Positions 26,988 through 33,521 of a DNA stretch of 64,000 bases are shown here, in pieces. The notes beneath the pieces are model-generated. The model had not been told where the DNA came from. It saw only the letters and a list, made by a program, of their open reading frames with translations, and did not search any database. A program made the position numbers and the translations under genes. How positions within the stretch are numbered: position 1 is the stretch's first letter; each line of letters begins with the position of its first letter. The stretch lies in NCBI GenBank assembly GCA_032250735.1, contig JAVVEP010000005.1, positions 1-64,000 on the forward strand, given 5' to 3'. This DNA comes from Gammaproteobacteria bacterium (lineage in GTDB: Bacteria > Pseudomonadota > Gammaproteobacteria > SZUA-152).

Positions 26988-27102
26988 CCGCCGCCATCAA
27001 CAGCGAGATGCAGAAGCGCCCCCTGGGCCACAACACACACTACAAAATATTCCGTCGTCGTAAAGCGCAAGCGCCAACGACGGCGAGCTGGGAGCAGACA
27101 CC

Positions 27103-27813
27103 ATGGCCATCAAGCTAGACAAAAAGATCGTAAGTTACAGCGTCGTCAAGGAAGACGAGGAAAAACCGCAACTCAAGGTATTGCCGCCGGAAGAAGAGCT
27201 GATCACCGAAAGCAATGTCGTGCACATGCACGAAAAAGTGGAGCGCCCGGAAATGCTGCTCGGCTCCACCTACAAGATCAAGACCCCGCTGTCCGAGCAC
27301 TCCCTGTATCTCACCATCAACGACATGGTGCTGAATCCGGGCACCGAACACGAACTGCGTCGCCCCTTCGAGATCTTCATCAATTCGAAAAATATGGACC
27401 ACTTCCAGTGGATCGTCGCCCTCACGCGCATCATCTCCGCCGTGTTCCGTAAAGGCGGCGACGTCACCTTCCTGGTCGACGAACTGCGCTCCGTGTTCGA
27501 CCCCCGCGGCGGCTACTTCAAGAAAGGCGGAAAATACATGCCTTCTCTGGTGGGCGAACTGGGCGACGCCATCGAAAGCCACCTCAAATACATCGGCATG
27601 ATCAAGGACGACGAGCTGGACGAACACCAGAAAAAACTCATCGCCGAAAAGCGCGCCCTGTTCGAAGCCGAACAAAAGCAGGCCGCCTGTGACGATGTCG
27701 CCTCAGACTTCCCCGCCGGCTCACAGCTCTGCGCCAAATGCAGTACCAAGGCCGTGATAAAGATGGATGGGTGTATGACGTGTCTTAACTGCGGCGACTC
27801 CAAATGCGGTTAA
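27103..27813 (+). CDS. nrdJb: Ribonucleotide reductase C-terminal part (NrdJb)
   Basis: This 236-residue protein corresponds to the NrdJb half of the split class II reductase. It carries the TSCPD-like region (YLTINDMVLNPG...RPFEIFINSKNMDHFQWI). A C-terminal cysteine cluster, CAKCSTKAV, CMTCLNCGDSKCG, probably binds zinc or relays reducing equivalents to the NrdJa active site. It follows nrdJa by 115 bases and must work with it. Its TAA stop is inside a GTTAAGAG inverted repeat. Confidence 0.92.
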   Translation: MAIKLDKKIVSYSVVKEDEEKPQLKVLPPEEELITESNVVHMHEKVERPEMLLGSTYKIKTPLSEHSLYLTINDMVLNPGTEHELRRPFEIFINSKNMDHFQWIVALTRIISAVFRKGGDVTFLVDELRSVFDPRGGYFKKGGKYMPSLVGELGDAIESHLKYIGMIKDDELDEHQKKLIAEKRALFEAEQKQAACDDVASDFPAGSQLCAKCSTKAVIKMDGCMTCLNCGDSKCG

Positions 27814-27958
27814 GAGCGGCGCGAGGAATCCGCAGGTGCGTCGCCTAAAGCGCCTACTGTTGGTGCAGCACATTTTGAAAATACTCACGTACTGGTTGTA
27901 CGCTTCGTTTTTCAAAAGGCACCGCGCCTTGCCTGCGAATCCCTCACTTGCTCTTAAC
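27809..27958. repeat. 150-bp palindromic element overlapping the nrdJb stop codon
   Basis: GTTAAGAG (27809-27816) and CTCTTAAC (27951-27958) end an imperfect inverted repeat that continues for about 30 bases on each side. The centre is a hairpin, with TTTTGAAAA pairing with TTTTTCAAAA around CTCACGTACTGGTTGTACGCT. The central words resemble those in the element after gshA (55309), which suggests one family. It has no open frame. Confidence 0.75.
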
Positions 27959-27972
27959 AGGGTGGTAATTTT

Positions 27973-27999
27973 AAAGGCGGCTTCGGCTGCCTTTTTTTA
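27973..27999 (+). terminator. Intrinsic terminator after nrdJb
   Basis: AAAGGCGGC and GCTGCCTTT pair around a TTCG tetraloop, followed by a T-run. It lies beyond the palindromic element, the same order as at the atp operon. Confidence 0.88.
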
Positions 28000-28080
28000 T
28001 AGGACGCGATTAGAGGCTTTGACTCTTTAAGGCTTGAGCCTTTAAGGCTGGCTCCTCAAAAATTGTAGAATGAATAATAA

Positions 28081-28650
28081 ATGTATTTTTTAGCTGAACC
28101 ATTGCATGAAGAATATTTAAGGTGGGTGGATATTATTGGGGAAGAAGATCCTTACGCCACTCAAAATACTATGGGTATCCATGATGTTTTGCGTGCCCAT
28201 TTTCTAATCATCGATTATTTTTATAATGAAAAAGATTTAGAGGGAGTTGGTGGAATAGGGCCAAAGAATATTGATTCATTGCATTCAGCTCTCTACAGAC
28301 AGTTTATGGGGTTTGATGGTAAAGAAAAATGGAATAATGATTTTCAAAGATGTGCAACTCTTATGTTTGGCCTAATAAAAGATCACCCGTTCCATGATGC
28401 TAATAAGAGGACAGCATTCTTAGTGTCGCTTTATTTTTTGCATAAGATGGGGAGGCTGCCGGAAGTGCAGCAGAAGGAGTTTGAGGACTTCACCGTGGAT
28501 ATAGCTGAAGATAACCTAAAAAGATTTAGGCGATTTAAAGATTTGCGAAAAACCGGTGATGATCCAGAGATATTGTTTATAGCTGATTTTTTGAGACGAA
28601 AATCGAGAGAAAGTGATAGCAGGTACTATACGGTACCTATAGAGAGTTAA
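28081..28650 (+). CDS. Fic/Doc family protein
   Basis: This 189-residue protein has the Fic/Doc signature HPFHDANKRTAFL at residues 102-114, with the DANKR form typical of Doc. Such proteins AMP-ylate or phosphorylate targets, Doc acting on EF-Tu as a toxin. No antitoxin helix or Phd-like gene lies upstream. The frame ends SRYYTVPIES, but a one-base change near 28632 would join it to the next ORF. The DNA is AT-rich compared with the core genes. Confidence 0.85.
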   Translation: MYFLAEPLHEEYLRWVDIIGEEDPYATQNTMGIHDVLRAHFLIIDYFYNEKDLEGVGGIGPKNIDSLHSALYRQFMGFDGKEKWNNDFQRCATLMFGLIKDHPFHDANKRTAFLVSLYFLHKMGRLPEVQQKEFEDFTVDIAEDNLKRFRRFKDLRKTGDDPEILFIADFLRRKSRESDSRYYTVPIES

Positions 28651-28652
28651 AT

Positions 28653-28970
28653 GTGCTGCTTAGGAAGTTCGGCTATGGGCTTGAGAATCCTCACGGAAAT
28701 AGAATAGATGTTGTTAAATATGAAGAAACTTTTGTTTTGTCTAGAGTCTTTGGTAGAGCAAAAACGAAAACTAGACGAGTAGCACAGATTGGCTTTCCTG
28801 GCTGGAAAAAACAGGTTGGTAAAGGTGCGATTAGTACTGTACGGAATGCGGCAAGCCTAACTCAGAAAAATGGGAATATTGATTCAAAGACATTTTTTCA
28901 TGGGGCTGATCCAATGGAGTCCTTGATTGATAGGTATCATGAGCCTCTTCTGCGATTGGCTTACCGATAA
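28653..28970 (+). CDS. Unknown protein next to fic; possibly the C-terminal part of the same gene
   Basis: The frame from GTG 28653 gives 105 residues beginning LLRKFGYGLENPHGNRIDVV. The same frame is open upstream past the GTG and reads TYRELNVLLRKFGYG, which looks like continuous protein that would follow the Fic sequence RYYT. It is basic, has no membrane segment, and I cannot assign a function. It may be an accessory gene or antitoxin, or the severed end of a ~300-residue Fic protein. GTG as start is uncertain. Confidence 0.55.
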   Translation: MLLRKFGYGLENPHGNRIDVVKYEETFVLSRVFGRAKTKTRRVAQIGFPGWKKQVGKGAISTVRNAASLTQKNGNIDSKTFFHGADPMESLIDRYHEPLLRLAYR

Positions 28971-29103
28971 ATACGATAGCACTAACGAACGTTCGATTAA
29001 AGAGGCTGGGAAAACCGAATCAGTGAGCAATTGTTACTATTATTACCGGGCTGGAGTATCAGAGAAAAAGCTTTTCTGACCCTATTTATTTATTTGAATA
29101 AGG

Positions 29104-29385
29104 ATGTCGACAATGGAAACAGCAGAAGAAGTACAAGTTTTATCTGGTAGGGTTGGTGAGCTTTCGAAAGCAATCATGAGTGTTTCTGAAGTTGCAAGCA
29201 AAGATCAAGTGCTATTTAAAAAGTTCCTTCAAGCTGAGAGAAAAGAGCTTACGGGCTCAATCGGCGCGGCGACAGATAAGCTTGATAAATCTTCAAAGGC
29301 CAGTTTGTGGCTTACATCGGCAATTGCATTTTTTGCTTTTGTTGAGGCGGGAAGTATTTTTTATGATGCCTTTCTTAAAAATTAA
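29104..29385 (+). CDS. Unknown small protein with C-terminal membrane helix
   Basis: This 93-residue protein has a long amphipathic, charged N-terminal part (EEVQVLSGRVGELSKAIMSV, then KKFLQAERKEL). One hydrophobic helix near the C-terminus follows (LWLTSAIAFFAFVEAGSIF), as in tail-anchored proteins. ATG 29104 has a weak AAGG before it; a second ATG is at 29113. I recognise no family. It stands between the fic region and a GrlR-type gene. Confidence 0.55.
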   Translation: MSTMETAEEVQVLSGRVGELSKAIMSVSEVASKDQVLFKKFLQAERKELTGSIGAATDKLDKSSKASLWLTSAIAFFAFVEAGSIFYDAFLKN

Positions 29386-29488
29386 TATGGCTACGGAAAA
29401 TAGCCCTCTGTCAAAAAACCCCCAGTCGACCGCGAATATAACGGATAAGTTAAAACGTTAGCACCAAAAAAACAAAGAGGATAGAAGG

Positions 29489-29821
29489 ATGATAGAAGCG
29501 TTGTATGGAGTAGAATTTGTCTCGAGTTTGAATAATGGTGGTTATGGGGTGGTAGTTCTGGAAACCGGCCGAGTTCTAGGCGGTGATTCATCATTTGTCT
29601 TCGTTGGTGGCTACGAAGTAAAAAATGGCAAAGTCCATGCAAAAGTTAAATGCACAAATGACAGGGGAACGCTCCAGTCCATCTTTGGTAGCTTAAAAGA
29701 ATTTAATTTGCTGCTTGAAGGCATTCCCCATGAGAATGAGTTTATTCTTCAAGGCCTCATGCTTGAAAATCCTGATATGAAAATTAGCATTAAGCTTACT
29801 CGAAGAGCGGAGTTGCCATAA
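29489..29821 (+). CDS. GrlR-family regulatory protein
   Basis: This 110-residue protein matches the pattern of the GrlR family: it begins MIEALYGVEFVSSLNNGGYG, has GRVLGGDSSFVFVGGYEV, and ends ISIKLTRRAELP. GrlR itself binds and blocks the GrlA activator of the LEE type III secretion system. Homologues outside pathogens are stand-alone and of unknown role, and no type III genes are in this window. AAAGAGGATAGAAGG gives a good ribosome-binding site. Confidence 0.7.
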   Translation: MIEALYGVEFVSSLNNGGYGVVVLETGRVLGGDSSFVFVGGYEVKNGKVHAKVKCTNDRGTLQSIFGSLKEFNLLLEGIPHENEFILQGLMLENPDMKISIKLTRRAELP

Positions 29822-29832
29822 GCGCTGCAGTG

Positions 29833-29927
29833 TTAAGGGGTCAGAGCCCTTCAATAGAGAAAAAAGGGTGGTCCTGATTATTGAGAGTGGTCAGATCGTG
29901 AAGGTGGAGTAACTATGCCTGGCAATT
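29833..29927. repeat. ~95-bp direct repeat, copy 1 (REP-type start)
   Basis: It begins TTAAGGGGTCAGAGCCC and continues through AATAGAGAA and GTGAAGGTGGAGTAACTATGC to CAATT. It matches 31242-31336 over its whole length, with scattered mismatches. The pair encloses two unknown genes and an attC-like site. Confidence 0.85.
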
Positions 29928-30000
29928 CCGGGGACAGTATACTTATTAATCACTTCAACCCGTTTCAGATAATGAAAATAGGTATACTGTCCCCGGATTC
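29925..30000. repeat. RAYT/REP-type palindrome
   Basis: CCGGGGACAGTATAC (29928-29942) and GTATACTGTCCCCGG (29982-29996) are perfect 15-base arms around a 39-base AT-rich loop, with ATT flanks on both sides. The GGGGACAGTATAC word is familiar from elements moved by REP-associated tyrosine transposases. No transposase gene is in the window. Confidence 0.85.
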
Positions 30001-30006
30001 CAAATC

Positions 30007-30555
30007 ATGGATAGATTAATCACAACCGTAGTAACGAGCGCACTTGTAGCTACTGTTGCAGGAGCAGCTATAAATGCATGGCTTGATAATAGGAAATCAA
30101 AGCATGCAACAAGATTCGAAGCCTTAAGTGCTGCTGTCTCCCTGGAAGGGTATGCGCTAGCATGCTCTGACAAGATAGCCGATCACGATCTGGCGCTTAG
30201 CTCTGATGGGCATGCTGGAGCATTTCTTGGTAGCGTTCCTGAATTTTCCGAATTATCAGTCATAGCGGGTTTTCTTCGGCCAAAGAAGGCATCAGTTGCT
30301 AATCGCCTGATGATTTTTCCTCAGGATATTCGCCAAGCTGGTCAACAAATTGCATTCTGGTGGGATGTCACAGCAGATGCTGAACAAACACACGCTGCAG
30401 CTGTTATACAAGTTTCACAAATTGGCATAATGGCTATGGATCTCGCAAAAGACATGAGAGAAGCCTTCGAATTACCATCACGAGAATTAGTCTTCGGAGC
30501 GTACAATGTAAGACAAACATTAACTGAAAATATCAAAGAACATTCGGATGTTTGA
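30007..30555 (+). CDS. Cassette-like gene: unknown protein with N-terminal membrane helix
   Basis: This 182-residue protein starts MDRLITTVVTSALVATVAGA, one membrane or signal-anchor helix with a short basic stretch after it (DNRKSKH). The rest is predicted soluble. I find no known domain. An integron attC-like hairpin begins nine bases after its stop, the layout of an integron gene cassette. Start at ATG 30007 lies right after the RAYT palindrome, which may have displaced its original leader. Confidence 0.65.
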   Translation: MDRLITTVVTSALVATVAGAAINAWLDNRKSKHATRFEALSAAVSLEGYALACSDKIADHDLALSSDGHAGAFLGSVPEFSELSVIAGFLRPKKASVANRLMIFPQDIRQAGQQIAFWWDVTADAEQTHAAAVIQVSQIGIMAMDLAKDMREAFELPSRELVFGAYNVRQTLTENIKEHSDV

Positions 30556-30563
30556 AATTATTT

Positions 30564-30649
30564 TCCTAAAAAGGCGCTCAAGTTGACTCCAAAAGCGGTT
30601 CTCCTATCGTCGCACAGCTTTTGGAGTCAGCTGAGCTTAAACGTTAGGC
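30564..30649 (+). other. Integron attC-like recombination site
   Basis: The site ends in GTTAGGC (30643-30649), fitting the GTTRRRY core. It opens with TCCTAAA (30564-30570), two changes from the expected GCCTAAC. Between them GACTCCAAAAGC and GCTTTTGGAGTC form a perfect 12-bp stem, extended by GCTCA/TGAGC with an extrahelical base, around a 20-base loop. The following gene starts 11 bases past the core, as cassette genes do. No integrase is in the window. Confidence 0.75.
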
Positions 30650-30659
30650 ATCAAATCTT

Positions 30660-31229
30660 ATGCCAATAAATAATGACGATGAACTGACAGCCGCAGTTGC
30701 AAGAGCTGGTGAGTTACTGCAGGAAATTCAGGACTATGCCAAGCGTGACTTTTCAAAACCCGCCAAAGTTCGTTTTCCTCGGGGGTATATACGACCGGCC
30801 GCAGAGGGTCGCACTAGATTGGGGTTCCTTAATCACTCCCACCTTAAGAGCAATATCTCCTACACCATGCTGTTATCAGACGTACAACACTGGCTCTTGG
30901 TGAGAACAGACCTTTCTGGCACCGCAAAGGAAATGGTCATAAAGCTTCAAATATTTTTGCTTGGAAGCATTGTTGAAAGCGCAACAAAAGTTTTTCTTAA
31001 GGGAAAGTGTGGCGGCAATTACGCGAAAAGAACTGAGCATCTTGAGAACAGCGGAATTATTTCGGCCCACCTACATGCCGAACTTGATTGGTTGTGGGAG
31101 CTAAGAAACAAGATGCACTTATTTCAACTTGATAACACCGAATGGCTGTCGACTGACTACACAGTCTCTAATCACAATCGTGCTGTTCGTGCATTTAAGT
31201 CGCTCTTGGAGGAGCTTAACCGGGCTTAA
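30660..31229 (+). CDS. Cassette-like gene: unknown soluble protein
   Basis: This 189-residue protein follows the attC-like core by 11 bases. It is largely helical, with KLQIFLLGSIVESATKVFLK in the middle and ELDWLWELRNKMHLF near the C-terminus. The latter slightly resembles the R-x(n)-H segment of HEPN ribonucleases, but the spacing (RNKMH) is shorter than the usual R-x4-6-H, so no assignment is made. No attC follows; its stop lies in a REP-type repeat. Confidence 0.65.
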   Translation: MPINNDDELTAAVARAGELLQEIQDYAKRDFSKPAKVRFPRGYIRPAAEGRTRLGFLNHSHLKSNISYTMLLSDVQHWLLVRTDLSGTAKEMVIKLQIFLLGSIVESATKVFLKGKCGGNYAKRTEHLENSGIISAHLHAELDWLWELRNKMHLFQLDNTEWLSTDYTVSNHNRAVRAFKSLLEELNRA

Positions 31230-31336
31230 GGGGTCACGGGCTTAAGGGGTCAGAGCCCTTTAATAGAGAATAAAAGGGTGATCCTTATTGTTGAGGGTGG
31301 TCATGTCGTGAAGGTGGAGTAACTATGCACGGCAAT
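31225..31336. repeat. ~95-bp direct repeat, copy 2, with duplicated gene-end word
   Basis: The end of the preceding gene, CGGGCTTAAGGGGTCA, occurs twice in tandem (from 31222 and 31238). It then runs into the full repeat from 31242, ending CAATT at about 31336 as in copy 1. The palindrome arms are TTAAGGG and CCCTTTAA. After it, 31337-31395 is a GC-rich, partly palindromic stretch without a gene. Confidence 0.8.
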
Positions 31337-31423
31337 TGCATTGCGTTTGCTCGCTGTCGTTCGCTGGGGCGCACCAAGCCGCGGCGCGCTCCATATGCTA
31401 ACTTGTATGTGTAAGGAGCGATA

Positions 31424-31966
31424 ATGAAACCCATAGAAATAATCGACTTTTGGTATGCTGATCCAATGCGGAAGCATTGGTTTTCCTCGACACCTGAATT
31501 GGACAATCAGATCAGAGATCGATACGAGAAAGTGTGGATAGAATCTTCTAGGGGGGAATATGATGAATGGCAAAACACCCCAGAAGGGAGTTTGGCACTG
31601 GTAATAGTGCTAGATCAATTTCCTCTTAATATGTTTAGAGGAGAAGCGAAGAGCTTTCAAACCGAAAAAAAGGCTATTGAAGTTGCCTTATCGGCTATCA
31701 ATAGAGGTTTTGATAAAAAACTTGAAAAGAATCATCTGTCTTTTTTGTTTATGCCGCTGATGCATAGTGAAAATATTGATCATCAGGAGCTGTCGGTTGA
31801 GTTGTTCAAGAAGTATGAGTTAAAAGACAATATAACATTTGCGGAGCATCATAGAGATATCGTGAAAAAATATGGACGTTTTCCGCATAGAAATCAAATT
31901 CTCGGCCGCGAAAGCAGTGAAGCAGAAATAGAATATTTAAGTTCTGAAAATGCATTTAAGGGTTAA
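31424..31966 (+). CDS. DUF924 family protein
   Basis: The protein (180 residues) matches the DUF924 pattern: IDFWYADPMRKHWFSSTPEL at the N-terminus, LALVIVLDQFPLNMFRG in the middle, and GRFPHRNQILGRESSEAEIE at the C-terminus. The family is common in proteobacteria, folds as tetratricopeptide-like helices and has no settled role. GTAAGGAG provides the ribosome-binding site. The gene is AT-rich, consistent with the mosaic around it. Confidence 0.88.
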   Translation: MKPIEIIDFWYADPMRKHWFSSTPELDNQIRDRYEKVWIESSRGEYDEWQNTPEGSLALVIVLDQFPLNMFRGEAKSFQTEKKAIEVALSAINRGFDKKLEKNHLSFLFMPLMHSENIDHQELSVELFKKYELKDNITFAEHHRDIVKKYGRFPHRNQILGRESSEAEIEYLSSENAFKG

Positions 31967-32066
31967 AACAAAATTGATTGGTGTCAGAGAGCAATTGTTT
32001 CAAATATAGGTTTGACGCGATTCATTACTCTGTTGAGCGTGGCCAGAGAAAGATGCTGCGAAATTC

Positions 32067-32453
32067 ATGCGATTAAAGGGTTTGGGGATGGGGCGTTTTT
32101 TTGATAATTGGGCCTGGGCGCATCGCAATGCACGGGCTTGGGGCATGGTGGTTGCGCTTGCGGGGATGCTTGCCTGGACCCTGTGGGAGACCAGCGCTGA
32201 GCGTGTGGAATACCGTGAGCTAACAGGCCAGTTATTAGAGGTAAAGGGTGAGGATGACTTGGATAAAAATGCCCTTCTGGTGGGCAGGATTCAATTGCCC
32301 GACGGTACGGAAATTAAACTTATTTTACCCCCTCAGCAGCCACACCCTAAAGCGGGTGACACGGTGCCATTAATCTATGAACGTTACGATGATGGTCAGG
32401 CGTATTATTTTTTCAATACCCTGAGTTGGGTTAGTAACGGTGGTATGCCTTGA
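32067..32453 (+). CDS. Unknown membrane-anchored protein
   Basis: This 128-residue protein has one membrane helix near the N-terminus (ARAWGMVVALAGMLAWTLW). A compact, probably periplasmic beta-rich domain follows, with GRIQLPDGTEIKLILPP and GDTVPLIYERYDDG. The latter resembles the small DUF3592-like domains that carry a substituent on a membrane stalk. The true start may be ATG 32088 (MGRFFDNW). There is no clear partner gene. Confidence 0.6.
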   Translation: MRLKGLGMGRFFDNWAWAHRNARAWGMVVALAGMLAWTLWETSAERVEYRELTGQLLEVKGEDDLDKNALLVGRIQLPDGTEIKLILPPQQPHPKAGDTVPLIYERYDDGQAYYFFNTLSWVSNGGMP

Positions 32454-32628
32454 AATTAATAGGGTTAGAGTCGATTCCTTAAAAAGGAGATTCACCGTGG
32501 CCTTATTCATTGTCCTGTTCATTGCCTACGGGAATAAATATAATAAATGGACTCAGAGTCACCATCGTATAAAGTGTAGTCTTACAGTCACTAAACCTCT
32601 CTAACGGAAATGAGAAGAGGATTTCTTC

Positions 32629-33501
32629 ATGGCGCAAACACATTGCACGAAAACAAAATATATTGCCCTAATTTTTCTTTTCGTCTTATTATTTTCTTTT
32701 TCTGAGGCTTACGCCGAACCTGATCAAAAGAACACTACAGTTAAGCCGTTGGTATTTGGTTTTTTACCGATTATAAGCTCGAAAAAGTTAGTTGCCCGTT
32801 TTGGGCCTCTGGCGGACTACCTTGCAGAAAAACTGGGCAGGCCTGTTCGTATAGAAACAGCACCGGATTATGTTCAGTTTTTAAACAGAACAAATAACGA
32901 AAAACGCTATGACATCCTTTTTACGGCGCCACATTTTTACTACCTGGCGCATCGGGACGCTAACTATCAGGTGCTCGTGCGCGTTAATGCGCCAGAGCTG
33001 CGTGCCATTATTGTCGCCCCTGGGAACAGCAACCTTCGTACCCTGAATGACTTGCGTGGCCATTCGCTGTCCACGGCAGATCCTATGGCCCTTGGCACAG
33101 CACTCGTTCGCGCCCGGTTAATCACTGCAGGAATTGATCCGGACAAGGATTTAACGCTTGTCGCTACGCCATCACATAATGCCTCGCTACTCTCCGCCCA
33201 CAAAGGCGTCACTGATGCAGCATCGCTAATGATCCCACCATTCGAAAGGGCCCGGCCAGAAATCAAAAATGCTATGCGCATTATCGATAAAACAACAGGG
33301 ACACCCCACATGCCAATTAGCGTAGCGCCCTGGCTGCCCGCCAAGGAGATCAGTGTTATTGAAACATCACTAATCACGATGAGCTCTACCCAGGAAGGAC
33401 AAGCGCTACTCAAACATCTTTCATGGCCCGGCTTTGTGAAAGCAACACCTAAAGAATATGAATCCCTTAAACTGGTTGCTGAACAACTAAAGCTTCCTTA
33501 A
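32629..33501 (+). CDS. PhnD/SsuA-type periplasmic substrate-binding protein
   Basis: This 290-residue protein has a signal peptide (hydrophobic stretch ending SEAYAE). The body is a type 2 periplasmic-binding fold of the phosphate/phosphonate PhnD family: FGFLPIISSKKLVARFGPLA, then ILFTAPHFYYLAHRD and DLRGHSLSTADPMALG. No transporter genes follow; instead a histidine kinase starts 20 bases later, so it is probably the ligand-sensing partner of that kinase. The ligand is unknown. Confidence 0.85.
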   Translation: MAQTHCTKTKYIALIFLFVLLFSFSEAYAEPDQKNTTVKPLVFGFLPIISSKKLVARFGPLADYLAEKLGRPVRIETAPDYVQFLNRTNNEKRYDILFTAPHFYYLAHRDANYQVLVRVNAPELRAIIVAPGNSNLRTLNDLRGHSLSTADPMALGTALVRARLITAGIDPDKDLTLVATPSHNASLLSAHKGVTDAASLMIPPFERARPEIKNAMRIIDKTTGTPHMPISVAPWLPAKEISVIETSLITMSSTQEGQALLKHLSWPGFVKATPKEYESLKLVAEQLKLP

Positions 33502-33521
33502 TAGTCTGCACACAATAATCC

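Noticed and set aside
29440-29470. Second attC site at CGTTAGCACC before the GrlR gene
   Set aside because: The core GTTAGCA does not fit GTTRRRY and no stem with an opposite core can be drawn.
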